DNA of 64,000 bases from Lachnoclostridium sp. An169 (lineage in GTDB: Bacteria > Bacillota > Clostridia > Lachnospirales > Lachnospiraceae): contig NZ_NFKT01000004.1 in the NCBI RefSeq assembly GCF_002160525.1, positions 62,001 to 126,000 on the forward strand, written 5' to 3'. Below, piece after piece: positions 8,100-17,830 of this stretch. The translations under genes were made by a program, and so were the position numbers. The notes beneath the pieces are model-generated. The model saw only the letters and a program-made list of their open reading frames with translations, did not search any database and was not told the origin of the DNA. Numbering within the stretch: the first letter of the stretch is position 1; each line of letters starts with the position of its first letter.

Positions 8100-8549
8100 A
8101 TGGAGACAGAAGTATTTGTATGGCTTGGCCTGCTTGTCCTGTTCGTGGCTGTGGAAGTGGCCACCGTAGGGCTTACGTCGATCTGGTTTGCAGGAGGGGC
8201 TCTGACGGCGCTGATTATCTCGCTGGCAGGGGCGGGACTGGTCTGGCAGATCGCGGGCTTTTTCATCGTATCATTTCTTCTTCTGGCGTTTACGCGGCCA
8301 TTTGCGCTGAAGTACATAAATTTCCGCCATGAGAGGACAAACAGCGATGAACTGATCGGCAGGATGGTTAAGGTGACGGAGACTGTGGACAATTATGCAC
8401 AGACCGGCACAGCCCTGGCAAAGGGACTGGAGTGGACTGCCAGGACGGAGAAGGACGGGGAGAAGATCGAGGCCGGGAGCATGGCTGAGGTCGTCAGAAT
8501 CTCCGGAGTGAAACTGATTTTGAAGAAGCGTGAGGAGGGAAAGGCATGA
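8100..8549 (+). CDS. NfeD-family membrane protein
   Basis: 149 residues: two or three N-terminal membrane segments (about 5-25, 30-50, 52-70) followed by a soluble OB-fold domain (GRMVKVTETVDN onward), the architecture of short NfeD (NfeD1b). These proteins work with SPFH partners in membrane microdomains. The reading frame extends upstream, but the ATG at 8100 has GAGAGGAG just before it. The stop overlaps the start of the SPFH gene by 4 bp, the classic nfeD-SPFH pair. Confidence 0.88.
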   Translation: METEVFVWLGLLVLFVAVEVATVGLTSIWFAGGALTALIISLAGAGLVWQIAGFFIVSFLLLAFTRPFALKYINFRHERTNSDELIGRMVKVTETVDNYAQTGTALAKGLEWTARTEKDGEKIEAGSMAEVVRISGVKLILKKREEGKA

Positions 8550-9667
8550 CATTGGGAATTTTTGTACTGATTGTAATTCTGATTATTATTTTACTGCTGA
8601 TTGCAAGCAGCATCCGGATTGTTCCCCAGGCGAACGCATTTGTCGTGGAGCGTCTCGGCGGATATCTGGCAACCTGGAATGTGGGGATTCATTTTAAGAT
8701 CCCGATTCTCGACCGGGTGGCGAGAAGAGTATCCTTGAAAGAGCAGGTTGTGGATTTTGAACCTCAGGCCGTTATCACAAAGGACAATGTTACGATGCAG
8801 ATTGATACGGTTGTGTTCTATCAGATTACAGATCCGAAGAAGTATGCATACGGAGTGGAGAATCCGATCTCGGCGATAGAGAACCTGACAGCCACAACGC
8901 TGCGTAATATCATCGGCGATCTGGAGTTGGATGAGACGCTTACCTCCCGCGAGACTATCAATACCAAGATGCGGACGACACTGGATACTGCCACAGACGA
9001 ATGGGGAATCAAAGTGAACCGTGTGGAGCTGAAAAATATTATGCCGCCCAAGGCGATCCAGGATGCCATGGAGAAGCAGATGAAAGCGGAGCGTGAGCGA
9101 AGAGAAGCGATCCTGCGCGCAGAAGGTGAGAAGAAGTCTACCATTCTTGTCGCAGAAGGAGAGAAACAGTCTGTGATCCTTGAAGCTGAGGCGGAGAAAC
9201 AGGCGGCGATTCTCCGGGCGGAAGCCGAGAAAGAGAAGCGGATCAAGGAAGCGGAAGGACAGGCAGAGGCAATCCGCACCGTACAGCAGGCAACTGCAGA
9301 CGGAATCCGGTATATCAAGAATGCAGGTGCAGACAACGCGGTTCTCACTATCAAGAGTCTTGAGGCGTTTGCCAAAGCTGCGGACGGAAGGGCGACAAAG
9401 ATTATCATTCCTTCCGAGCTGCAGGGCATCGCCGGGCTGACGAAGACCATCGCCGAAGTCGCCCGAATGGATGATTTCGGACCTGAGGCGGAAGAGTGGA
9501 GCAGAACAGCCGGCGCAGTGCAGAGGTCCACGGATTCCGGTGTGGGTGAAGGCGCAGAAAAATCCGCTGCAGGTCATTTCGCCGGGGAAAATGTGTCCGG
9601 GGACGGTTGGACGGAAGAAACCCGCTTCCGCTTTGAGTCCGGAGAAAAGGACGGGGCTGAGCATTGA
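8546..9667 (+). CDS. SPFH/band 7 protein (stomatin/QmcA-like)
   Basis: 373 residues. An N-terminal membrane anchor (about 3-23) precedes the SPFH domain (RIVPQANAFVVERLG to about 180). A long Ala/Glu-rich coiled coil with repeats of the type AEGEKxSxIL(V/E)AE(G/A)EK follows at about 180-250, then a glycine-rich, variable tail. Such proteins form oligomeric membrane scaffolds. The ATG overlaps the NfeD stop (ATGA), and its own stop overlaps the TTG start of the helicase gene, so three genes are tightly coupled. Confidence 0.92.
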   Translation: MTLGIFVLIVILIIILLLIASSIRIVPQANAFVVERLGGYLATWNVGIHFKIPILDRVARRVSLKEQVVDFEPQAVITKDNVTMQIDTVVFYQITDPKKYAYGVENPISAIENLTATTLRNIIGDLELDETLTSRETINTKMRTTLDTATDEWGIKVNRVELKNIMPPKAIQDAMEKQMKAERERREAILRAEGEKKSTILVAEGEKQSVILEAEAEKQAAILRAEAEKEKRIKEAEGQAEAIRTVQQATADGIRYIKNAGADNAVLTIKSLEAFAKAADGRATKIIIPSELQGIAGLTKTIAEVARMDDFGPEAEEWSRTAGAVQRSTDSGVGEGAEKSAAGHFAGENVSGDGWTEETRFRFESGEKDGAEH

Positions 9668-12027
9668 CAGAGTCTGAGCAGAACAGGACCGTCCGTATCT
9701 CCGTGCGGAATCTGGTCGAATTCATCCTCCGGGAAGGGAATATCGACAACCGCATTTCCGGGAGTATGGAGAAGGATGCCATGCAGATGGGCGGCCGGCT
9801 GCACCGGAAGATCCAGAGAAGCATGGGATCGGAATATCACGCGGAGGTGCCGCTGAAGATCCAGGTCCCGTGCGGTGATATTACCATACAGCTTGAGGGC
9901 AGGGCGGACGGGATCATTATACCGGAACATCTGGCAGAGCCGGATGTGGTGATCGATGAGATCAAGGGTGTTCTGAGAGATCTGGAGCTGATCACTGAAC
10001 CGGTTGGCGTCCATCTTGCCCAGGCCAAGTGTTATGCGTATATCTATGCACAGCAGCATGATCTGAAGAAAATCGGTGTCCAGATGACTTACTGTAATCT
10101 GGACACCGAAGATATTAAGCGGTTCCGTCAGGAATTCACGTTTGATGAGCTGGAAGCATGGTTCGGGGATCTTATCCGCAGATATGAGAAGTGGGCCCGG
10201 TTCCAGATCGAATGGCGGGAGATTCGAAATGAGTCGATCCGGGAAACCGTATTTCCCTTTCCGTACCGGGAAGGTCAGAAGGATCTGGCTGCGTCTGTTT
10301 ACCGCACGATCCTGCGGAAGAAAAAGCTCTTTATCCAGGCGCCGACGGGAGTGGGAAAGACCATTGCCACAGTATTCCCTGCCGTGAAGGCAGTGGGAGA
10401 AGGACTGGGGGAAAAGATCTTCTATCTCACAGCCAGGACCATTACCCGTACTGTGGCAGAGCAGGCGTTCCGCGCTATGGCCGGACAGGGGCTTCGGTTT
10501 AAGACGGTTACATTGACTGCCAGGGAAAAGATCTGTTTCTGCGAGGAGGCGGACTGCAATCCGGAGGCATGTCCCTATGCGGAAGGACACTATGACCGGG
10601 TCAACGATGCGGTGTACGAGATGATTACACAGGGCTTTGAGATCAGCCGGAGCGCCGTGGAGGCGGCGGCAAAGAAGTATCGTGTATGTCCCTTTGAGAT
10701 GTCCCTTGATATTTCCACATGGGTGGATGCCGTGATCTGTGATTACAACTATGTTTTTGACCCCAATGCACATCTGCGGCGGTTCTTCGGGGAGGGTACT
10801 TCCGGTGGATATCTCTTCCTGATTGACGAGGCGCACAACCTGGTGGAACGGGGAAGGGAAATGTACAGTGCAGCTCTCTATAAAGAGGACTTCCTGGAAG
10901 TAAAGCGGCTTGTAAAGCCGATGGACGGCAGGCTCGCCAGGAGACTGGATGAGGTGAACCGGCTGTTCCTGGAACTGAAGCGGGAGTGTGAGAACTATCA
11001 GATCCTTAACAGTGTCTCCCACATTGCTCTGAAGCTCATGAGTCTCTTTACAGAGATGGAAACTTTTCTGGAGGAATGTACGGATCAGGAAAAGCGGGAG
11101 CGGGTACTGGAGCTCTACTTTCAGGTCCGTTCTTTTCTGAGCATCTATGATATACTGGATGAAAATTATGTCATATACAGCGAGATGGAACCGGACGGCA
11201 GATTTATGGTGAAGCTGTTCTGTGTGAATCCGGCGGTTAATCTGCAGGCTTACCTGGAACAGGGAAACAGTACGGTATTCTTCTCCGCCACAATGCTGCC
11301 GATCCGCTATTATAAGAAACTGCTTTCTGTGGAAGAAGATGACTATGCAGTCTATGCACATTCCTGTTTCCCGAATGACAACCGCTTACTGCTGATCGGA
11401 ACGGATGTGAGCACCCGCTATACCATGCGGGGACCGGACATGTATGAAAAGATCGCCGTCTATATCCGCAAAACGGCAGAGGCGAGACAGGGAAACTACA
11501 TCGCCTTCTTTCCATCCTACCGCTTTATGGACGAAGTATGTGAACGCTTTGAACAGATGGGAAATGACGTTGATATGCTCATACAGGGACAGTATATGAC
11601 AGAGCAGGAGAGAGAGGAGTTCCTGGAGGAGTTTGAGCAGAAAAGGGACAGGAGCCTGGTGGGCTTCTGCGTGATGGGAGGAATCTTCTCCGAGGGGATT
11701 GACCTGGCGGACGACAGGCTGATCGGTGCCATTATCGTGGGAACCGGACTGCCCCAGGTCTGCAACGAGCGTGAGATTGTCAAACAGTATTTCGACGGCA
11801 GAGGGATGCAGGGATTTGAGTATTCCTATCTCTATCCGGGGATGAATAAGGTGCTCCAGTCAGCAGGACGCGTCATCCGTACGGAAAGCGACAGAGGTGT
11901 GATCCTGCTGCTGGACGACCGGTTCCGGCAGCGGCAGTACAGAGAGACATTCCCGCGTGAGTGGGACCGGTGTCAGTACTGTACTGTGCGGACGGTCGGA
12001 AGCTATATCGAAGAGTTCTGGAAATAA
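9664..12027 (+). CDS. PD-(D/E)XK nuclease fused to an XPD/DinG-type DNA helicase
   Basis: 787 residues. Residues about 70-130 carry a nuclease-like signature: GRADG (Asp82), IDEIKG (Glu99, Lys101) and QAKCYAYIYA (Gln120), resembling Cas4/RecB folds. The superfamily 2 helicase follows: Walker A APTGVGKT at about 226-233, DEAH at 388-391, and the C-terminal motif VIRTESDRGVILLLDDRF. Cysteines at about 291, 293, 298 and 303 (with Cys342) fit the iron-sulfur domain of XPD/DinG helicases. A role in DNA repair is likely. The start is a TTG overlapping the SPFH stop codon; the next possible starts would remove part of the nuclease-like domain. The 3' end overlaps the convergent LysR gene by 25 bp. 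Confidence 0.85.
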   Translation: MTESEQNRTVRISVRNLVEFILREGNIDNRISGSMEKDAMQMGGRLHRKIQRSMGSEYHAEVPLKIQVPCGDITIQLEGRADGIIIPEHLAEPDVVIDEIKGVLRDLELITEPVGVHLAQAKCYAYIYAQQHDLKKIGVQMTYCNLDTEDIKRFRQEFTFDELEAWFGDLIRRYEKWARFQIEWREIRNESIRETVFPFPYREGQKDLAASVYRTILRKKKLFIQAPTGVGKTIATVFPAVKAVGEGLGEKIFYLTARTITRTVAEQAFRAMAGQGLRFKTVTLTAREKICFCEEADCNPEACPYAEGHYDRVNDAVYEMITQGFEISRSAVEAAAKKYRVCPFEMSLDISTWVDAVICDYNYVFDPNAHLRRFFGEGTSGGYLFLIDEAHNLVERGREMYSAALYKEDFLEVKRLVKPMDGRLARRLDEVNRLFLELKRECENYQILNSVSHIALKLMSLFTEMETFLEECTDQEKRERVLELYFQVRSFLSIYDILDENYVIYSEMEPDGRFMVKLFCVNPAVNLQAYLEQGNSTVFFSATMLPIRYYKKLLSVEEDDYAVYAHSCFPNDNRLLLIGTDVSTRYTMRGPDMYEKIAVYIRKTAEARQGNYIAFFPSYRFMDEVCERFEQMGNDVDMLIQGQYMTEQEREEFLEEFEQKRDRSLVGFCVMGGIFSEGIDLADDRLIGAIIVGTGLPQVCNEREIVKQYFDGRGMQGFEYSYLYPGMNKVLQSAGRVIRTESDRGVILLLDDRFRQRQYRETFPREWDRCQYCTVRTVGSYIEEFWK

Positions 12028-12893
12028 CTCAGGAACTCCTGGGATGCGCGGGAGAGGGGAAGGTGTCCGTTGAAAGCGATGGCAAGCTCCCGTTCCGGGA
12101 GGTCCTCCTCTGTTTCCAGGACAAAGATCCCGTCAGTTCTGCCGGCGATGCAGTAATCCGGCACAAAGGCAATGCCAAGGCCGATCCGGGCAAGATCTAC
12201 CAGAAGGTCATTGCTCGTCAGTTCGATTTCCGGCACAAGATCCAGCTGATGCTGCTGGAACAGGCTGTGGAGAAACTCGTTTGTCGTGCTGTTCCGGTCA
12301 AGCATCAGGATCGGATAGCGGACCAGATCTGTAAAAGAAAGCTTCCTGCCCTTCAGTTCGGAGAAAGGCTCTCCGGCGATGAACACGTCCCGGAATTTCC
12401 GGATGCGCGTTACGGAGGCGGCGGTTCCAAGGTAATTGTTGGGGTAATTGACGACAACCAGGTCCACCATTCCATTCCGGAGAAGTTCTGCACATTTGAC
12501 AGAGGTCTGGTTGATGACCTTTATGTGCGCGTTGGGGAACGTCTTGTGGAAACGTTCCAGATAGGGAATCAGAAAATAGCGGCAGATCGTATCACTGGCA
12601 CCGATGCGGATCTGACCGCCTGTGGAGGCCGCTTCAAGGAGCTGGGCTTCCCCTTTGCGGATCAGGTTCATGGCGGGTTCGATGTGACGCATCAGGATCT
12701 CGCCTTCCGGAGTGAGCCGGACCTTCTTTGTACTGCGGATAAAGAGAACCTGATCCAGTTTCTTTTCCAGTGTCTTGATGGACTGGCTGACTGCGGACTG
12801 TGAGATGAAAAGCTGTTTGGAGGCTTCCGAGAAATTAAGAGTGGAAGCCACATGATAGAATACTTTGTATAATTCATAATTGATATCAATCAT
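12003..12893 (-). CDS. LysR-family transcriptional regulator
   Basis: 296 residues. The N-terminal winged helix-turn-helix (about 1-60: FSEASKQLFISQSAVSQSIKTLE) is followed by a periplasmic-binding-like effector domain (about 90-290). The length is standard. It is divergent from the Lit-like gene with only 62 bp between starts, so it may control that gene as well as itself. The effector is unknown. Its tail overlaps the helicase gene on the other strand. Confidence 0.92.
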   Translation of the reverse strand: MIDINYELYKVFYHVASTLNFSEASKQLFISQSAVSQSIKTLEKKLDQVLFIRSTKKVRLTPEGEILMRHIEPAMNLIRKGEAQLLEAASTGGQIRIGASDTICRYFLIPYLERFHKTFPNAHIKVINQTSVKCAELLRNGMVDLVVVNYPNNYLGTAASVTRIRKFRDVFIAGEPFSELKGRKLSFTDLVRYPILMLDRNSTTNEFLHSLFQQHQLDLVPEIELTSNDLLVDLARIGLGIAFVPDYCIAGRTDGIFVLETEEDLPERELAIAFNGHLPLSRASQEFLSYFQNSSI

Positions 12894-12955
12894 AATTATT
12901 AGTCCTCCTGATAAATACTGGTTGTATTATAACATGATGAAAGGGTTGACACAAT

Positions 12956-13675
12956 ATGAACAAGCTACACTGGGCGGCGGGAATTGTTTTTTCTGTTGCC
13001 CTCATGATTATTCTGCTGATTTCAAGTTTTGAGATTGCCATGTATGCAGACTTTAATGTATATCAGAAGGAATACGAGAAATATGACGTGCTCTCTGACC
13101 TCGACATGACGATGGATGATGTGATGCACGTGACCAGAGAGATGATGGCGTACCTGAGAGGCGACAGAGAGGCGCTCTCTGTTACGACCACTGTGGAAGG
13201 CGTGGAACAGGACTTCTTTAACGAACAGGACCGCTTTCATATGGGAGAGGTCCGGGATCTGTTTATCGGAGGGCTGAATCTCAGGTGGGGTGCCTGCGCC
13301 GCCGCGGTGATCTGTCTTGTCTTTCTGCTTGCGGTGAGGGCGGACTGGAAGCGGATTCTGGCGCGGTCCTGGCAGATTGTGCTGGCTGTTACCGGAGCGT
13401 TGGTCGTGCTTCTGGGAATTGCGGTTGCCGTGGACTTCAATGCAGTGTTTGTGGAGTTTCACCATATCTTTTTTGACAATGATCTCTGGCTGTTTGATCC
13501 GGCGGAGGACTATATGATCCGTATGCTGCCGGAAGGTCTGTTTGCAGATATGGTAATCCGCATCGGTGTGATCTTCATTATCGGGCTGGCAGTGTGCTTC
13601 GCATTAAGTCTTATCCCGGGAAGGCTCTCCGCCGGAAAGAAGAAGAACGGTTCCGGACAGCATACCGGGAACTGA
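12956..13675 (+). CDS. DUF1461/TIGR01906 membrane protein, Lit-like lipoprotein transacylase
   Basis: 239 residues with four predicted membrane helices (about 6-28, 112-130, 138-160, 200-222) and a large extracytoplasmic loop between the first two. The family includes Lit, which moves an acyl chain within lipoproteins from the glyceryl group to the N-terminal cysteine to make lyso-form lipoproteins. Two conserved histidine regions are present: RFHMGEVRDLF (His95) and EFHHIFFDNDLWLFDP (His169/170), in the places expected for Lit's essential histidines. The family assignment is firm; equivalence to Lit is inference. AAAGGG precedes the ATG. Confidence 0.75.
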   Translation: MNKLHWAAGIVFSVALMIILLISSFEIAMYADFNVYQKEYEKYDVLSDLDMTMDDVMHVTREMMAYLRGDREALSVTTTVEGVEQDFFNEQDRFHMGEVRDLFIGGLNLRWGACAAAVICLVFLLAVRADWKRILARSWQIVLAVTGALVVLLGIAVAVDFNAVFVEFHHIFFDNDLWLFDPAEDYMIRMLPEGLFADMVIRIGVIFIIGLAVCFALSLIPGRLSAGKKKNGSGQHTGN

Positions 13676-13808
13676 GGGGGAGGTCAGGCGGGAATGCCTG
13701 CCAGGAAGATTAGGCATTCTTATCATAAACTTTAATTATATTAATTACACTTATGAGGAAAAGTGTGGTACGATACTCTTAGGAAATTTTGAGCAAAGGA
13801 GACAAAAT

Positions 13809-16800
13809 ATGAGTAATGTAAAGCGCGTGTACGTGGAGAAGAAGCCCGAGTTTGCCGTTGCTGCGAAGGAACTGCGGCATGAGATCAGACGCTATCTGGG
13901 AATCATGGACGTGACCGGTGTCAGAGAACTGATCCGCTATGATGTGGAGAATGTCTCGGACGAGACATTCGAGAAGGCGTGCCGGGGTGTGTTTGCCGAG
14001 CCGCCGGTAGATATTCTCTACAGAGAAGAAGTTCCGGCAGGTGAAAATGACCGGGTATTCTCTGTGGAATTCCTTCCGGGACAGTTTGACCAGCGTGCCG
14101 ATTCTGCAGAACAGTGCATCCGGTTCATAAAGGAAGACGAGGAGCCGGTGATCCGCACCGCCACCACTTATGTTATCGAAGGAAATATATCAGACAGCGA
14201 ACTTGAGGCGATCAAGGAACACTGCATCAACCCGGTAGATTCCCGGGAGGCTGCGAAAGAGAAGCCGGATACTCTGGTAACGGTTTTTGACGAACCGGAG
14301 GATATCAAAGTGTTCGACGGTTTCCAGAACATGGAGGAGCAGCCTCTGAAGGAGCTCTATGATTCTCTGGGCCTTGCCATGACGTTTAAGGATTTCCTCC
14401 ATATTCAGAATTATTACCGCGGAGAGGAACACAGAGATCCTACCATGACAGAGATCCGGGTTCTGGATACGTACTGGTCCGATCACTGCCGTCATACGAC
14501 TTTCTCTACGGAGCTTAAGGATGTGAAGTTCGACGAGGGAGATTACAGAGAGCCCATCGAGAACACATACAAAGAGTATCTGAAGGATCACAGTGAGATC
14601 TTTGCCGGCAGGGAGGACAAGTTTGTCTGCCTGATGGACCTGGCACTGATGGCAATGCGCAGGCTGAAAAGAGAAGGAAAACTTGCAGATCAGGAAGAGT
14701 CTGACGAGATCAATGCCTGCAGTATCGTCGTGCCGATCAAAGTAGACGGAGTGGAAGAGGAGTGGCTGATCAACTTTAAGAATGAGACGCACAACCATCC
14801 CACGGAGATCGAGCCGTTTGGAGGCGCGGCAACCTGCCTGGGAGGAGCGATCCGGGATCCGCTCTCCGGGCGTACCTATGTCTACCAGGCCATGCGTGTA
14901 ACCGGAGCTGCTGACCCGACAGTTTCCGTCAAAGAGACACTGAAAGGAAAACTGCCCCAGAAGAAGCTGGTGCGCGGAGCTGCAAAGGGATACAGCTCCT
15001 ACGGAAACCAGATCGGTCTGGCTACCGGTCTGGTAAAAGAGATCTACCATCCGGACTATGTAGCGAAGCGTATGGAGATCGGCGCCGTGCTGGGTGCTGC
15101 TCCGAGACGCGCGGTGATCCGCGAAAATTCAGATCCGGGAGATATCATCATCCTGCTCGGCGGACGGACCGGGCGTGACGGCTGCGGCGGCGCAACAGGT
15201 TCCTCCAAAGTACACACCGAGGAATCTATCGAGACATGCGGTGCAGAGGTGCAGAAAGGAAATCCGCCTACCGAGAGAAAGATCCAGAGGCTGTTCCGCA
15301 GAGAGGAAGTCAGCCGTCTGATCAAGAAGTGCAACGACTTCGGAGCGGGCGGTGTGTCCGTGGCTATCGGAGAGCTTGCGCCGGGACTGCGTGTAGAGCT
15401 GGACAAAGTGCCGAAGAAGTACGCAGGCCTTGACGGAACGGAGATTGCAATTTCCGAGTCCCAGGAGAGAATGGCAGTTGTCGTTGATCCGAAAGATGCT
15501 GCGCAGTTCATGGCATATGCAAAAGAAGAAAACCTTGAGGCGACAGAGGTGGCGGTTGTCACAGAGTCCCCGAGACTGGTTCTCGTATGGAGAGGAAAAG
15601 AGATCGTCAATCTTTCACGCGCCTTCCTTGATACAAACGGAGCCCACCAGGAGACCAGCGTGGAAGTGGAGATGCCGGACAGAAAAGACAGTCTGTTCTG
15701 CAGAAAAGAAGTGGGCGATGTGAAAGAAAAATGGCTCGATATGCTCAGAGATCTCAATGTATGCTCCCAGAAGGGACTTGTGGAGATGTTCGACGGTTCC
15801 ATCGGGGCAGGCTCTGTATTCATGCCTCACGGCGGAAAATATCAGATGACAGAGACACAGACCATGGTGGCAAAAGTGCCGGTGCTAAACGGCTCCACGG
15901 ACAGCGTGTCCATGATGAGCTATGGATTTGACCCGTATCTCTCAAGCTGGAGCCCGTACCACGGAGCTGTATACGCAGTGACCGAGTCTGTGGCAAAGAT
16001 CGTTGCAGCGGGCGGAGACTATCGGAAGATCCGCTTTACCTTCCAGGAATACTTCCGCCGGATGTCCGAGGATCCGAAGAGATGGAGCCAGCCTTTTGCA
16101 GCCCTTCTCGGTGCATATGCGGCACAGATCGGGTTCGGTCTGCCGTCCATCGGCGGAAAGGACAGTATGTCCGGAACTTTCCAGGACATTGACGTACCGC
16201 CTACCCTGGTTTCTTTCGCCGTTGACATGGCGCTTGACAAAGACATTATTACGCCGGAGTTCAAGAAAGCGGGAAGCAGGATCGTGTGGCTCCGGATTGA
16301 AAGAGATTCCAATGATCTTCCGGTTTATTCCCAGGTTATGGATCAGTACGGAAAGTTTACGGAGGATATCCGCAATGGACGTATTATCTCTGCCTATGCC
16401 CTTGACCGCCATGGTGTGATGGCTGCAGTAAGCAAGATGGCATTCGGCAACCGGATGGGAGTAAAGATCGAGCACAGTATGGATCCGAGAGATCTGTTTG
16501 CTCCTGCATTCGGCGATATCATTGCCGAGGTGCCGGACGGACAGGTGGGGAATCTTGCCATCAGTTATACGGTCATCGGTGAAGTGACGGATAAGGATGT
16601 GTTTGAATACGGTAATACGGTGCTTTCCATTGACGAGGCAGAAAAAGCATGGACATCAACTCTGGAGAGCGTGTTTGCCACGAAATCCGCGGCAGATTCG
16701 AAGGAGCCGGTGGAGGAGAAGATTTACCGGACTTCAGATATTCATATCTGCAGCCATAAGATCGGACAGCCTACCGTATTTATCCCGGTATTCCCGGGCA

Positions 16801-17564
16801 CGAACTGCGAGTATGACAGCGCGAAAGCTTTCGAGAGAGCAGGCGCGAAAGTGGTTACAAAGGTATTCCGGAACCTGAATGCAGAAGATATCCGGGAATC
16901 TGTGGAGGAGTTTGAGAAAGCCATATCCGGGGCACAGATGATCATGTTCCCGGGCGGATTCAGCGCCGGCGACGAGCCGGACGGATCGGCAAAATTCTTC
17001 GCTACTGCATTCCAGAATGCAAAGATCAAAGAGGCAGTGGAGAAGCTCCTGAATGAGCGCGACGGACTTGCACTCGGTATCTGCAACGGATTCCAGGCAC
17101 TGATCAAACTGGGGCTTGTGCCGTACGGAGAGATTGTGGGACAGAAGGATGATTCTCCGACACTGACCTACAACACCATCGGACGTCATATTTCAAAGAT
17201 GGTCTATACAAAGGTTGTAACGAACAAATCGCCATGGCTTCAGGAGGCGCAGCCCGGCGGAGTATATACAAATCCGGCTTCCCACGGAGAGGGACGTTTT
17301 GTCGCAAGTGAGGAATGGCTGGACAGACTCTTTGCCAACGGGCAGGTTGCGACTCAGTACTGTGATCCGGAAGGTAATATTTCCATGGATGAAGAGTGGA
17401 ATATCAACGGTTCCTACCGCGCAATCGAGGGAATCACAAGCCCGGACGGAAGAGTGCTGGGCAAGATGGCACACTCCGAGCGCCGGGGAGATTCTGTTGC
17501 GATTAATATTTACGGCGAGCAGGATATGAAGATATTCGAGTCCGGAGTGAAGTATTTCAGATAG
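13809..17564 (+). CDS. purL: phosphoribosylformylglycinamidine synthase (large, single-chain PurL)
   Basis: 1251 residues, the large form that joins the synthase and glutaminase parts for the fourth step of purine synthesis. The ATP-binding segment HNHPTEIEPFGGAATCLGG is near residue 330, the second AIRS-like half covers about 600-950, and the C-terminal glutaminase starts at about 990 with FPGTNCEYDSA. The nucleophile is the cysteine in LALGICNGFQ, and the His/Glu region is SHGEGRF. AAAGGAG precedes the ATG. It is followed 20 bp later by a small unknown gene. Other pur genes are absent here except purA, 42 kb away. Confidence 0.97.
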   Translation: MSNVKRVYVEKKPEFAVAAKELRHEIRRYLGIMDVTGVRELIRYDVENVSDETFEKACRGVFAEPPVDILYREEVPAGENDRVFSVEFLPGQFDQRADSAEQCIRFIKEDEEPVIRTATTYVIEGNISDSELEAIKEHCINPVDSREAAKEKPDTLVTVFDEPEDIKVFDGFQNMEEQPLKELYDSLGLAMTFKDFLHIQNYYRGEEHRDPTMTEIRVLDTYWSDHCRHTTFSTELKDVKFDEGDYREPIENTYKEYLKDHSEIFAGREDKFVCLMDLALMAMRRLKREGKLADQEESDEINACSIVVPIKVDGVEEEWLINFKNETHNHPTEIEPFGGAATCLGGAIRDPLSGRTYVYQAMRVTGAADPTVSVKETLKGKLPQKKLVRGAAKGYSSYGNQIGLATGLVKEIYHPDYVAKRMEIGAVLGAAPRRAVIRENSDPGDIIILLGGRTGRDGCGGATGSSKVHTEESIETCGAEVQKGNPPTERKIQRLFRREEVSRLIKKCNDFGAGGVSVAIGELAPGLRVELDKVPKKYAGLDGTEIAISESQERMAVVVDPKDAAQFMAYAKEENLEATEVAVVTESPRLVLVWRGKEIVNLSRAFLDTNGAHQETSVEVEMPDRKDSLFCRKEVGDVKEKWLDMLRDLNVCSQKGLVEMFDGSIGAGSVFMPHGGKYQMTETQTMVAKVPVLNGSTDSVSMMSYGFDPYLSSWSPYHGAVYAVTESVAKIVAAGGDYRKIRFTFQEYFRRMSEDPKRWSQPFAALLGAYAAQIGFGLPSIGGKDSMSGTFQDIDVPPTLVSFAVDMALDKDIITPEFKKAGSRIVWLRIERDSNDLPVYSQVMDQYGKFTEDIRNGRIISAYALDRHGVMAAVSKMAFGNRMGVKIEHSMDPRDLFAPAFGDIIAEVPDGQVGNLAISYTVIGEVTDKDVFEYGNTVLSIDEAEKAWTSTLESVFATKSAADSKEPVEEKIYRTSDIHICSHKIGQPTVFIPVFPGTNCEYDSAKAFERAGAKVVTKVFRNLNAEDIRESVEEFEKAISGAQMIMFPGGFSAGDEPDGSAKFFATAFQNAKIKEAVEKLLNERDGLALGICNGFQALIKLGLVPYGEIVGQKDDSPTLTYNTIGRHISKMVYTKVVTNKSPWLQEAQPGGVYTNPASHGEGRFVASEEWLDRLFANGQVATQYCDPEGNISMDEEWNINGSYRAIEGITSPDGRVLGKMAHSERRGDSVAINIYGEQDMKIFESGVKYFR

Positions 17565-17584
17565 GAGACAACAGGAGCATCGAT

Positions 17585-17830
17585 ATGGCAAGGTTAATGG
17601 ATTTTACGACAGAGACACCGGACTGCTGCGAGGAAGGCGATTATCTGGAGGTGGAGGAATACGTTCTGCCTACATCATACTGGTATATGATCGAACATGC
17701 ATACGGGGCGAGCGGAAACTTCAAAAACAGGGAACGCCTGCAGACAAGACGGGGAAAAGTCGTGAAGAAGTGGCATGATGACCGCTTCAAATATATTACT
17801 CTGGAATTTGATGAGCCGGAGATCGGATGA
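17585..17830 (+). CDS. small conserved-type protein of unknown function
   Basis: 81 residues, acidic at the N-terminus (ETPDCCEEGDYLEVEEY) and aromatic-rich in the middle (SYWYMIEHAYG). It shows no membrane segment and I do not recognise a domain. Two ribosome-site-like stretches (AGGAGA, AGGAGC) lie upstream of the ATG, and it is 20 bp after purL, so it is probably translated from the purL transcript. Its last codons (DEPEIG) and stop lie inside a 16-bp tandem repeat, so the C-terminus may vary between strains. Confidence 0.7.
   Translation: MARLMDFTTETPDCCEEGDYLEVEEYVLPTSYWYMIEHAYGASGNFKNRERLQTRRGKVVKKWHDDRFKYITLEFDEPEIG

Noticed and set aside
9574-11361. Open frame of 595 codons opposite the helicase gene
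   Set aside because: Low-complexity composition, no motif, no ribosome site, and complete overlap with a well-supported gene.
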